NCBI GenBank assembly: GCA_019095985.1
Contig: CM032666.1
Coordinates: 60,378,334-60,442,333 of the forward strand
Reading direction: 5' to 3'
Origin: Streblospio benedicti
Lineage: Eukaryota > Annelida > Polychaeta > Spionida > Spionidae
Length of the DNA stretch: 64,000 bases
Shown: piece by piece, positions 45,804 to 56,325 of the stretch
Layout: each line of letters begins with the position of its first letter
How positions within the stretch are numbered: position 1 is the stretch's first letter
Position numbers and translations under genes: made by a program
The notes under the pieces: model-generated
The model's input: only the letters and a program-made list of their open reading frames with translations
Database searches by the model: none
Told to the model about the DNA's origin: nothing

Positions 45804-46734
45804 TACATGTACACATCCCTTAGTATTACATAAATACATTACATAACTATATATTAAACTGAACTAGTATAATACAGATATTCTCGAGATAGATATCTTG
45901 ATGTTTGGGCCTTACCCGGTGATGGTTGTGGCCCATTGTTCTATTATTTTTTTAATGCGTTGATGGATAGATCTGTTGCACTCACTCATGGCACAGGACA
46001 TTTCCAACCTCGCATCAACTGGTGCAATCTCCCATGAGAACCACGTTAAATGATGCATAGCATGTAGTCTGAATGCTTTATTCTGACCGCCTCTTATATA
46101 TGAAGATTCTTGATAAAAAATATTCCACAGTGGTAATTATGGAGATTAGTGACTTAGACACCAGAATACGTGTATTACATTTTCACGGGGCTTTTTAATT
46201 GACATGTCCACTATCGATTGCGCATATGAAATTAAATAAATCCCTTTACTGCGCCACCCCCAAAATCTAGTGAGAGACCCACAAAATCGATCTACAGAGG
46301 TGGTCTCTTTATAGAAGTGGCCGTGACTGGATGTTACAATGCAGACAACAGCCATCAGCATTGTCCTTCAAGTCAGCATCCTTAAGTACCAATTACTCGT
46401 ATCCACCCACCCACTAATTCAAACAGATGTAGACCTGACACTCTTTATGGCATGTGATAAGCATCTATCTCCATATATTATGGTACAAACTTCCTTAAGT
46501 GTAGACAACAATTGCGCCTTAGGTTCTTACGAACACAGCCTATCTGTATATGTAACAAGTTTCATGTATAATGAAGAGCAGAGTACTTACTTACATACTT
46601 ACTCAATTACTTGTTGCCGCTCAATGCGATTGTGGTGCAAACTTGAAGTATAACACCTTGCAAGACATCCATAAAAGTTGCCAACTGTCCATTGAGACAA
46701 AGAAGCACCGGGTAATCAATGGAACCAGCTAGTT
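45804..46734. other. No gene seen
   Basis: One GAGGTGGTCTCTTTATAGAAG motif near 46297 belongs to the GAGGTGGTC family. Open frame 46339-46653 is unsupported. Confidence 0.3.
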
Positions 46735-46950
46735 ATAGCACGTGGTGGTCCTACTAGAGAGGTACCGGCACTAGAAAGGTGCTCAAAATAGAGATGTGTT
46801 CACAAAAGAGAGGTGGTCACACTGCAATGGTGCTCAGGTGGTTACAGAGGTGCTCACAATAGAGAGGAACGATTGATCAAACTAGCTGCAGTAGCAAGTG
46901 ATGGTCCCAATAATAGAGAGGTGGTCGCCCTAGAGGGGTTGTACTGTGCA
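46735..46950. repeat. Degenerate GAGAGGTGGTC tandem repeat, probably inside a TIR element
   Basis: About nine imperfect units of the type AGAGAGGTGGTCACAC or AGAGAGGTGCTCACAATA follow one another with 18-25 bp spacing. The right end AGAGGGGTTGTACTGTGCA resembles a TA-target TIR. Scraps of the same unit occur near 2590, 15165, 30378, 46297 and 62795. Confidence 0.6.
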
Positions 46951-47259
46951 CCTGGCGCCCGTCACCATACACAAGCATTAGCGTCGAGGGTCGCCTATTG
47001 AGGAGATGAGTTCATCTATTCGTGGCGTGTACCGGAGGCACGGGCGCTATATCATCGGCGTGTGCTCTGTTCCCACTTCACACTTCAGTTTTAGCTAATT
47101 TCCACAACACTGTTAAGTTGCAGCTAATCGCCTATTGCTTCACACCTAGCCGTTTTTCCCACTGAGCATTGTTAGAAAATTTCTGCAAACGGTTAAATTG
47201 TAGCTGTTTACCACTGGTCGGGTTTCTAGGTTGCTGTTTACACCATAATTAATTATATA

Positions 47260-47530
47260 AAATCACACTTTCTTTTTATTTTTTTGGAAATGGAAATTAT
47301 AATGACGCTGCTGGTGGATACAAATTGGGGGGGGGAGGGAGAGAAAACATGGGAAAAAGAAACAAAAGAAGAAAATATGAAAGTGGAAGAAAACTAAAGT
47401 AGTGATAGTGCTGCCAACGGTCGCAAGGCAGAAGCAGTAACGAACAATAGCAATATGAAAAACAAAAACGAAAAAAGCTAAACAACAACAACAAAAAACA
47501 ACAACAACAACCAAACAACAACAAAATATT
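47260..47530. repeat. A-rich and CAA-rich low-complexity tract
   Basis: Runs of GAAAA, AACAAAAACG and (CAA)n, with a GGGGGGGG at 47327. The minus-strand frames of F, L and C over it are composition artefacts. Confidence 0.7.
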
Positions 47531-47917
47531 CTCAGATGATAAAGAGGGACAGAGGGTCGGTGTAAACAAGAGAATGTACGACAAACAAACAGCAGCCGGG
47601 ACAGTTGGTTAACGGCACCCCTACTGGGAGGCTTAGGTGCACATCAGCATTCATCCAGCACGCTTGAAAGGAAAGCTGCTATCGGCGCCAACACCGCCAT
47701 TTGTTTTGTCCGGCAGGCGGCATTTACACAGACGAGAAAGTGTTATGGTCCTCGCAAGAAAACTAAATGGTGTTTGCGCCAATTTGAGGTCGAACGTCAC
47801 GTGATTCAAGAGCCTCATTTTCATAAATTTGCCCACTTGTCCAATACCCATAAGAACATGACGTGTATTTTTTATCCACAGCCAGAAAACCGGTCAATAT
47901 CCTCAATGTGCCGTGAA

Positions 47918-48211
47918 CAGTATATAACCTCGTTGTCTCGACATTGTAGGTCTCGATTTTTCTATCATCGCTGCGTAGTTTGAGTTCCCTTCAAACGTTG
48001 TATGAATATTTTCAATTGCTTATCTCGAACACCGGCTATCTCGAACATGTTGCTGTTGAACCTGGTTATCTCGATATTCATATCTCGAATTCACTAGCCA
48101 GGACATATATCCTTCCACCGCTTGATGAATTCCAGCTGGTTATCTCGAATATTGGCTATCTCGAACACTGTAATGTCATTGCTACACATTCAAGATGCCG
48201 TGTTTCCACTG
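47918..48211. mobile_element. Pogo-like MITE, expanded copy
   Basis: 294 bp, longer than the usual 150-205. Starts CAGTATATAACCTCGTTGTC and ends CCGTGTTTCCACTG before TA. TTATCTCGAA-type words occur at least six times, all in one direction: GCTTATCTCGAACACCGGC, GGTTATCTCGATATTC, GGTTATCTCGAATATTGGC. This suggests internal duplication. Confidence 0.75.
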
Positions 48212-48412
48212 TATTCCTTGACGGTTTCCCTTTATAGATCACGCTGCGAGCTGTAATGGTTGTTTCAGTTGGTGATCTCATATTCTCTGGACACTTAACC
48301 CGGGGACGGGCACAGATTATTTCATCAGCCACCGCACCTGTCTGGTGGCAACAAAAGTGGGTTGAACGGCCCGTCTCGGGGTGAATGACTCTGGTGTCTA
48401 AGGCCTGTGGTA

Positions 48413-48605
48413 CAGTAGAACCTCGTTGTCTCAAAATAGCACATCTCGAATGTATCATTATGCCGGGGCTAGTTTAAAGTTCAATTTCCCTACCAACCGC
48501 ATTTTTTTTATAAAGAATATATTACAGTTGGAACTTTCGAATACTTTGGCTATCTCGAGCGTTTTACACTCATCCATGCAGATTCGAGATGCTGAGTATC
48601 TACTG
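48413..48605. mobile_element. Pogo-like MITE with TA target duplication
   Basis: 193 bp between TA dinucleotides, from CAGTAGAACCTCGTTGTC to TGCTGAGTATCTACTG. It contains GCACATCTCGAATG, GGCTATCTCGAGC and GATTCGAGATGC. It lies only 200 bp from the copy at 47918. Confidence 0.8.
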
Positions 48606-49333
48606 TAAGACACTCAGAAGAGGTCGCGTCATTTTTGTAACCAGAGTCGGTGCGTGTCAAAGGCACGGTCTCCTATGGCGGGGTCACCTCCACTGCAGAA
48701 TTTCTTTCGGTTATTAGGTGTACTGTGGCGGTTAGACAACATCCAATACAGCAATTGCAGCAACAAAAATGGCCCAGACATCCCACTATAAAACAAGTGC
48801 AAATTTGAACAAAAAACAGTGGTCCGTACACTTTCTACGGGTCTGCGTCTACTCAAACCACTGGGTAGTAATCATTAGCATATCCATGGTTTTGGGTAAA
48901 AAAATATGATGGTAACACTACCATTGTATGCTATGTAATGGGGTTGTGAGTGGAGAAGCTAGAAATGATAAGTTAGCATATGTTTAAGTTGCAGACTGAT
49001 CTTCAATTATAGTAAATTCATATTTAAGAACAGCCATAATGGTATGAGGCTGTAAAGAATGAGACTTGTATATTTTGACTGATAGGAGTGTGGTGAAATT
49101 ATCACCATCGGTGATTAATATAACTTTATAAAAACACACACAGCAGATTTCACTGGAGTATTCCACTATGCCATTTCAAGGGTAAGACTATTTGCACACA
49201 TATATTACACGCCCTTTCGGGTACGCTTATAAACTATAGAGCATTTGACATCCATCAGTCTCACAGCTCTGGTATAAATAAGCCTATTCAAAACCTGCCT
49301 TCACACCGCTCAAGCATAGTTGGGTACTATATA
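48606..49333. other. No gene seen
   Basis: No exon, RNA gene or recognised repeat. Confidence 0.3.
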
Positions 49334-49477
49334 CAATAGAAACTCGTTTTCCCGAATATGTAGATACAGCAATGAAATGATCGAGATAACCGACTGATAT
49401 ATTTTCATGGTGAGGTTGAAATGAAATGAATTGAGCAAATTCGAGATAAATAACATCGAGATAGCGAGTTTTTACTG
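49334..49477. mobile_element. Pogo-like MITE copy
   Basis: Starts CAATAGAAACTCGTTTTCCC and ends ATAGCGAGTTTTTACTG. It contains GATCGAGATAACCGACTG, AATTCGAGATAAATAAC and ATCGAGATAGC. Confidence 0.75.
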
Positions 49478-50913
49478 CACTGTAAACCCATCCCATACAT
49501 TACACGTAGAGACTATCGGGCACACGAGGACCACGCCTTTGGATAGGCTGCCATTTTCCGACCTCAAAATAGCAAAAGCAGAGTTGAAATGTCACCTCAA
49601 ATAAAAGAGCCTCAGATTAAACTTATAAATAGCCGTCAAAAAGCGTCCATGGTAAAAGCGGGTGAGGCAGATGCCAAAGATAGTGCCAATGCAGATTTGC
49701 GTCAATTGGGGGAAAAATACATGTGCAAGGAGGCATTGTCCTTTGCAAACTTGATTCATGCCAACTGACAAAAATAAGGCCAAAGCAACGTTTCATTTAG
49801 CGGGATTGGTTCTGTGAAGTAGTGTTGTGGAAGTGATACGACCATGGAGACTGGTGAGTTATGTGTTATTCTAGATTAATATCTTGCCTAGTGCATATAT
49901 GCATAATTTTGTCCATGTTTGTCTGCTTGGCATGGTTTTGCTGTACAGTCCTGATGGGTGTTATCAGGTAAGGTACTGACATGGGCTTGAAATTGGCAAA
50001 AAGTAACATGTAAAGTATGTGCACAGGTTAGGACTACAGCACTTAGGACTATATTACTACAAAATGAAACTTTCATATGGACGTGAATTACGAATGATGA
50101 TGCAATGTTGAATAACATGGCTAGGAAAGTCTTGAGAGAGCTTGTGCTATTTATTAAATCTTCTTAAATATGTTTGACGTCTTGAAGAAGTTACCTAATA
50201 AGCGACCTTTGAATTCCTTTGCTCAGCTAACAGAAGTAGTTAGTAATGAGTCTAAACGTAAGTTTAGTATTGCTTACCCCATTAACAGAACGGAAGTGAA
50301 GATTAGGCCGCCCCTTACCTGAAACAGAGGAAAATGTCACATGATTAAAAATTTGAAAGGCAAACATAAAAACCACGTGCACGATGCACTAGACTGATCT
50401 GTGGGTACAAAGGGCGATGATGAAAGTCTCATAGAACCCGTCGCAGCATGTATACACATATAGGTTTGAATTCATATTTAAACATACGTTATTGTTCAAA
50501 GTCCGATAATTTTTTCAATCGCCGATAGGCATCAGCATCTAGTGGAATATCAATAAGCTTCAATATGGCGTACATGGGGCTTTATAACAATATTGGCATA
50601 TTACTAAAATACGTGATGACTTTTAGTTATTACACATTGTTCTCTTAGTGTTGAATAATTAGACATTTGAATATGTATACTCGTTAAGCCGTTGACAGAA
50701 AGGACCACCGAGTAAGCATCGTCCTTGCTGTAATAGATCTTCATTGTAGAATATAATTTCTCAGGCTCATTTATGCAAGAGAGCAGGTACAGACGGCCCT
50801 CTCCCCACTCCCCGCGGGGTTCTAGTTCCGGCTCGCACCTCAGTCTTGTTACATAGTGAAACCGAGCACACAGAATACTGAAGTCAACTCTGAATTATGC
50901 ATGCTGAGAGCTA
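49478..50913. other. No supported gene; possible isolated first exon
   Basis: ACCATGGAGACTG followed directly by GTGAGT (49841-49859) has the look of a start codon in good context plus a splice donor. Ten coding bases alone cannot be called a gene. Confidence 0.2.
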
Positions 50914-51102
50914 CAGCAGCAACTTGATATCTCGAAGTTGTAGGGAGAACCGTTCAACGCCAACAACATGTTCGGGATAACCGATATTCGAGGTAGCCAA
51001 CTGATAGATGCTCATAATGCAGTTTAAAGAGAGAAAAAAAAACTAAATTCGAGATAGCCGAAAAATCGACATAAGCAATATCGAAATGACAAGTTTTTAC
51101 TG
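50914..51102. mobile_element. Pogo-like MITE with TA target duplication
   Basis: 189 bp between TA dinucleotides, from CAGCAGCAACTTGATATC to ATGACAAGTTTTTACTG. It shares TAGGGAGAACCGTTCAA and GATGCTCATAATG with the copy at 35194-35364, so the two form a subfamily. Confidence 0.8.
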
Positions 51103-52704
51103 TAGGCTGTGCGCGACACAATTTATCCTTGCCAAATTGAATAATTACATAAAAATATATAGAAATAATAAGATACTGTCATTTTCATTTTCTTCATTTC
51201 ATGAGCTTTCCGCATACACATGAAATCCTCAGGTCACCACCATCTATCTGTTATCTAAAACCGGCAAACGTACGAAACCTCTATGTTTCAGGCTAGCCAA
51301 TACAAGCAAAAGAACACACAAAAACAAATAAACAAACACATGCATAAGATTTTAAAAGAATATGCCATTCGTTTTTTGAAAATTGTTCAGAAACACGCAT
51401 TAAAAAAAATAAAAATCCACAATTCTACCATCCTCATCTTTTTCGGGGTTTTGTATTCAAATCACAAAATGTCTTTTTATTCAAATGCAAGATATGAATA
51501 CATTTGAAAATATGTGTACACTTTCTCGTTGATTGGACTGGCATAATATTAAATGTCATGACATCTATCGCAACACCGTGTATTTTTTATTGAATTTTGG
51601 TAATTAAAACAAATAACATATAGATATCTATTATAATTTCCGTTTATTTACGTGTGAAGTTGAGTTGCCTATTATTAAAAAATAGAAAAAAAAAAACGAA
51701 ACAAAACAGCAACAAAATAAATCATGGCTGATATAACAGATTGTGGCATTAGATTACGAGTCATATCAACATCAGTGTTTGAAAACAAATTATCTGTTGT
51801 CCCTATATGACGTGTGTGTCGACAGCTTAACACGAAAATTCAAATGGTTTATATGTACAATCAATAACGTCATCATTAATCTCCATACGTGTAATTTAGA
51901 GCCTGATCTCGCGAATAGGACTATATTAGCGGTGGTTGGGAATATGTCCCTATCTCTATCATTATAATATTATTACGTGCATAATTTAAAAAACAGACAA
52001 ACAAACCATCTAATTGAAATTTGAAACAATGAAAGATGTCCATAGTTGATAGATTCCCATATTTGCGATATGTCTGTATAGCTAGGTTTTACTGTACTAG
52101 TAACAGTCATATACAAATATCAATATGGTTTCGATTTTTACTACCCAACATATGGCAATGCATCCATCATATGGCTGCGTGCGTATTGGTAAATCCGCAT
52201 GATATGTATTTAAAACAAAACACTTGTTTCAAAATTGTGGACAATCTTATACATTGACGTAATCTCCAAGAGGGTATTAAGTAAAATGATCATAACATAA
52301 TAAAAATATCATAATATTATATTACATTATAGTTTAAACTTTAAGAAATCATGGCATGTTGTCAGTAGACCGGTTAGTTTATTAGAATCAACCAACAAGA
52401 CAACTTTGACTTTCTTTTTCTACTCTGAGAGAGATTGGTTTTCGGCTTGAGGGTCCCAACACAATAATCTCAATCTGGATTGCTTTAAATATGTGAATGA
52501 TCGATGGCTATGGTGCAATAAAAAGTATGTTGTGGACAGTTTCTGGGCGTCTGGCCTATTTGAAAAGGACATTTCCTAATAATCTGAAAACAAATTAATG
52601 AATGAATCCATGATTTGTATCTTTGCGAATATTTTAGATGGCGATGTCAGACCTTCATTCCGTGTGACGTCAGCTTGAAAAAAGACGGTCTTTCGTATAA
52701 GCTA
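51103..52704. other. No gene seen
   Basis: AT-rich (about 51120-52350 especially). Short open frames such as 51283-51507 are lysine-rich low-complexity products of A-rich DNA. Confidence 0.3.
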
Positions 52705-52862
52705 TTGTGAAATTTTCTGATCTCCTGATACCACCAGACTAGTCATATGCGTAGAGCAGGCGACTTGTCCATTAGGCCAATTGTTGTGACGGCTTAGAGA
52801 AATCTTCGAATTTCAGCTTATAATCCCTTATGGATCAGGCTCTGGCCACTTTGCCCACTTGG
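52705..52862 (-). mobile_element. tRNA-derived SINE, family 2, copy 2
   Basis: On the minus strand: GAGCCTGATCCATAAGGGAT, then TTGGCCTAATGGACAAGTCG (A-box region), GACTAGTCTGGTGG and CAGGAGATCAG. The order and spacing follow the copy at 10545-10745. Confidence 0.7.
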
Positions 52863-53416
52863 TGGCAGCACTTAATGTATGTCTATTTGTGTTCTATACT
52901 TTGTCATCTAACCTTCATCTGCAAACATTTCCCAAGCAGTCTGACACGTGCGTGACACCAGTGTCACCCATGACACCGGGTTGGTCACCATGCGCCGCTG
53001 CCCAGTCACTTTCTTTACACTATTCGTAAACTATAAATGATGAATTTCTTCATTAAGTGTTCATATTATCATCAAATAAATCCAATCAGTCTATTCCAAT
53101 GGAGGACATTTCCTGCCAATAAGAAGCCTTTTGTAGAGCCATGTTATAGGTTCTGGGTTTGTAACCAGCATGTGGTGGGACATCAGTTAAAACGATGAAG
53201 TGTGAAGTATGAAAAATGAAATGTCCCTGCTCTGTGACTGTTGTTCACAGATAAATAATTGGTTAAGAAATAAGTGTTAAGTGTGTTGTCCTCAGGGCTT
53301 TCTGTCTTCATCTGTTGTGAATTCTCATCTACGGGAATTTATGCTGCATCCTATTATCATGTAAAACATAATAGTAAAAAGTTGTCGTTTTAAACTAGAT
53401 AAAGACAAATGTTTTA
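52863..53416. other. No gene seen
   Basis: No exon, RNA gene or recognised repeat. Confidence 0.3.
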
Positions 53417-54320
53417 GGGCCCGGTCATTTACAATTTGCTTGGGGGGGGTAAGGCAGATTGTTGAAAGATCTGAGAAGGAAAGTCCGACCCCGCCAATAT
53501 ATTACAAAATGAAATTCCGACCCCGAGTAATTGTGAAATGAAAAGTATGACCCCCATAATCCGTTCAAGAAAAAGTCATTGAAGTTCATATTTTTCAAGA
53601 TCCTGGAAGGCATTGATTAATGTCTTCCAAAGTCTAATTTTTGCGCGTTTTGCGAGAGACCCACACACAACACAATATGGTAACATTTCTATTTCTGTAG
53701 ATGTGTGCAAAAGAAGAATAGAACTCGATTATTGACATACTATTGTCATCTTTGATCTTTACATAGGCCCTTTTGAAATAAAACTAGGTATCTACATTGT
53801 AGCTATAGAAATATTTTTTGGAAAAATTGTCTGAGGGCAAAGTTTTGAAATTTAGACCCTTTTTCATAGCGTCTGATGCTATTTCAAACAGAAAAATATC
53901 CTTAAAACCCATATATGTCTTAGCTCAGTTTCATTCAGGGTTTGACCGAAGAACAATCCCTCCAATACATTGGAGGCAGTTGCCTCCCATGGCTCATATG
54001 TAGCTATATGGCCCTGTTGTAGTATAATCACGTGTGACTTTATGTCTGATTATGATCATTAGTAATGCTGGTAAAATAAACAAAGTAGAAATAAGTATGA
54101 GATACTTGGATTGAATAGCACTTAAATTTGTCCATTAACATTTGTCAATAAAACCTGTCTTTGTTTTGCAAGTTTCATGCGACTACGTTTGAGTTTCTTT
54201 CTTTTTCCCTCAATGGTCTTCAATTTGAAAGTATCACCCCCCCCTATGACTTCAATTTTGAAAGTATGACCCCCCCAATATCTGCCTGAACCCCCCAGCA
54301 AATTGTAAATGACCGGCCCG
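53417..54320. mobile_element. TIR element with GGGCCCGGTCATTTACAATT ends, 0.9 kb
   Basis: The left end GGGCCCGGTCATTTACAATT and the right end in reverse GGGCCGGTCATTTACAATTT differ by one base in the first dozen. Subterminal blocks GAAAGTATGACCCCCC recur near both ends (53545, 54228, 54262). The middle is AT-rich and non-coding. I could not define a target duplication, and the superfamily is unknown. Confidence 0.75.
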
Positions 54321-54650
54321 TTGCTTCAAGTGGGGACGTTGTGTTAAAAATTGAAACATATTATATTTTCGTGATTTTACTAATTGTCCACAAAAGTACG
54401 TTCATTTATAGGCTTACTATGAAAACAATTGAAAATTGTGACTTGAAGAAATAACGAAGTGACTTTTGGTTGTCGTATAATCAAATAGCATAAGCAAACA
54501 GATGAAGAAAAGAAGTGCAATTACGACAAGATTATCTAATTTGTTCAATTCATCTGCACTAGAAAAAACAACAACTTGTGAACTTGTTATGCGTGAGAAT
54601 ATTACTGGAGTCTGACATACAGCAGCATATGTGGAACTATACATCTGGAT
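54321..54650. other. 5' side of the zinc-finger array
   Basis: No finger, exon or promoter motif recognised until the degenerate finger that starts near 54650. Confidence 0.3.
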
Positions 54651-54718
54651 TAAGACAGTGTAAATTGTGTGACAAGTCATTCAGTCATAGTGGACATTTC
54701 TTATATTAAAACCACACT

Positions 54719-55312
54719 ATGGAGAAACCATATCAGTGTATTGTGTGTGAGAGAGCATTCAGTCAAATTGGAGGCCTCTCACAACATATGACAACTCACA
54801 CCGGGGACAAACCATATCAGTGCACAGTGTGTGAGAAATCATTCAGTCAACGTGGAAGCCTCTCACAGCATATAAGAACTCACACTGGGGAGAAACCATA
54901 TCAGTGTATAGTGTGTGAGAAATCATTCAGTGTAAGTGGAAGCCTTTCTCGACATATAAAAACTCACACTGGGGAGAAACCACATCAGTGCACAGTGTGT
55001 GAGAAATCATTCAGTCAAAGTGGAAACCTCTCACAGCATATGAGGACTCACACTGGGGAGAAACCATATCAGTGTACAGAGTGTGAGAAATCATTCAATT
55101 TAAGTGGAAACCTAGCACAACATATGAAAACTCACACTGGGGAGAAACCATATCAGTGTATGGAGTGTGAGAAATCATTCAGTTTAAGTAAAAATCTCGC
55201 ACAACATATGAAAACTCACACTGGTGAGAAACCATACCAATGTGCTATGTGTGAGAAATCATTCAGTTACAAGGCAAGCTGCTCAAAGCATATGAAAACT
55301 CACACTTGGTAG
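54719..55312 (+). CDS. C2H2 zinc-finger array protein, seven fingers (possibly truncated gene)
   Basis: 197 codons encoding seven tandem 28-residue Krüppel-type fingers joined by [10 protein letters not shown] linkers; no other domain. All seven keep CxxC and HxxxH. The family binds DNA or RNA, and the ZnF residues differ between fingers (QIGGLSQ, QRGSLSQ, VSGSLSR, QSGNLSQ, LSGNLAQ, LSKNLAQ, YKASCSK). Upstream in the same frame an eighth finger (CKLCDKSFSHSGHFLY) is cut by TAA at 54707-54709, just before this ATG. The array ends THTW then TAG, where GEKP would normally continue. So it is either an exon of a larger gene that has decayed at both edges, or a recently isolated piece. The MZB1-like sequence begins within a few bases of the stop. 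Confidence 0.75.
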   Translation: MEKPYQCIVCERAFSQIGGLSQHMTTHTGDKPYQCTVCEKSFSQRGSLSQHIRTHTGEKPYQCIVCEKSFSVSGSLSRHIKTHTGEKPHQCTVCEKSFSQSGNLSQHMRTHTGEKPYQCTECEKSFNLSGNLAQHMKTHTGEKPYQCMECEKSFSLSKNLAQHMKTHTGEKPYQCAMCEKSFSYKASCSKHMKTHTW

Positions 55313-55316
55313 AAAC

Positions 55317-55879
55317 CTTTTTCTACTTATTGCATCACTGGTGGTTGCAAATGCTCAAAGTATTGTGGACCAAGCTGAAGATGGATCATCTGGGAAAATT
55401 AGTTTCAAAACTCCAGATTTGAGTGATGAAGAAGCCCACAGTCCTTGCATGCCTAGCCAGCTCAAATGTGATGCTTGTAAGATTGTGACATACCAGCTTT
55501 ATGACAAGTTTGACAAGTTCAATAAAGTCAACAAACATTACAACTTCAAGTTGCCAGAATCTGAAGCATCTGATTGAAGGTGTATGTCAGGACTCTAAAA
55601 TTTTTGAAGGTTACGGTCTTAAGCAGGTAAAGGGTGTGCACCGCCTGTCTGGGCCTGTCAAGGACACAGTTGATGAGCCGGGCATCATGCAAGGCGGGGG
55701 CCCGTTCTGGACGGTTGATGGACATGTGTGAACAGTATGCTGCTGACCTTGCAGAGATGGAGCTGTATGACGCCTACAAAAAGAACCCCAAGTCACGCAA
55801 GAGTTTTGAAAAATTTCTCTGCTATGCAAAAGGCAAGCTTGGGGAATGCTCAAATCTTAAAGAGAAAGATGAATTGTAA
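55317..55879 (+). pseudogene. MZB1/pERp1-like intronless copy with broken frame
   Basis: Three overlapping frames give, in order: a partial signal peptide (LFLLIASLVVANAQS); MPSQLKCDACKIVTYQLYDK; LIEGVCQDSKIFEGYGLKQV and VHRLSGPVKD; GGGPFWT; LMDMCEQYAADLAEMELYDA; FLCYAKGKLGEC; and a C-terminal KDEL. This matches MZB1/pERp1, a saposin-fold ER protein that helps oxidative folding (human: MPAHLRCDACRAVAYQM, YGVREVDQVKRLTGPG, ER retention C terminus). The cysteines of the saposin-like fold and the ER-retention signal are still visible. The copy has no introns, begins inside the signal peptide without an ATG, and changes frame twice (near 55565 and 55710). A retrocopy or sequencing errors could explain this; retrocopy is favoured because it starts abruptly inside a zinc-finger array. 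Confidence 0.75.
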
Positions 55880-56267
55880 AGTTTTGAGTAGCAGTAGCTT
55901 AGTTATTAGCTTAACAGTCCATCAAAATGTCTGTGATCAGAAACTTTCACAATATTTTACTTGGAAACACATATCATTGTCAAGTAATAATATCTACCAT
56001 AAGGGCTCATGAATTTTGTCACATTTGACTGCAAAAAAATGTTGGTAGCTGTAGAAATTTGGTTGTATTAATTTTGTAAACTTTGATCTTGTTGAAAAAA
56101 AAGGTAAAAGTGTGTATTGAATTACAAGCCATTTTCTGCAATGTGTGTAATTAGTCAAGATCTGCAATGTATTTATTTTGTATTGGTGTGTATATTTTAT
56201 TGCTTTGTAATGTAATTGGTTTGTGTAAATATGTTATAAAGTGTAAAAAATATGAGATGTTCCCGCC
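55880..56267. other. 3' tail of the MZB1-like copy
   Basis: AT-rich sequence with no coding frame, probably the 3' untranslated part of the retrocopy. A-runs (GAAAAAAAAGG near 56094; GTAAAAAATATG near 56244) may be remnants of a poly(A) end. Confidence 0.4.
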
Positions 56268-56325
56268 AGAGGGGAAGCCTTTCACATCATATGAAAACTC
56301 ACACTGGGTAGAAACCTCACAAGCT
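56264..56325 (+). pseudogene. Zinc-finger scrap, right flank of the MZB1-like copy
   Basis: Reads QRGSLSHHMKTHTG then TAG then KPH: the second half of a C2H2 finger of the same type as the array at 54719-55312. CATATGAAAACTCACACT plus GGTAGAAACCT occurs here (56288-56317) and at the left edge (55289-55318), with one difference, including the unusual TAG in place of GAG. Confidence 0.6.

Noticed and set aside
47263-47584. Phe/Leu-rich minus-strand frames
   Set aside because: Derived from an A-rich and CAA-rich tract.
53818-54003. Frame inside the 0.9-kb TIR element
   Set aside because: Too short, no transposase motif, and no ATG start.
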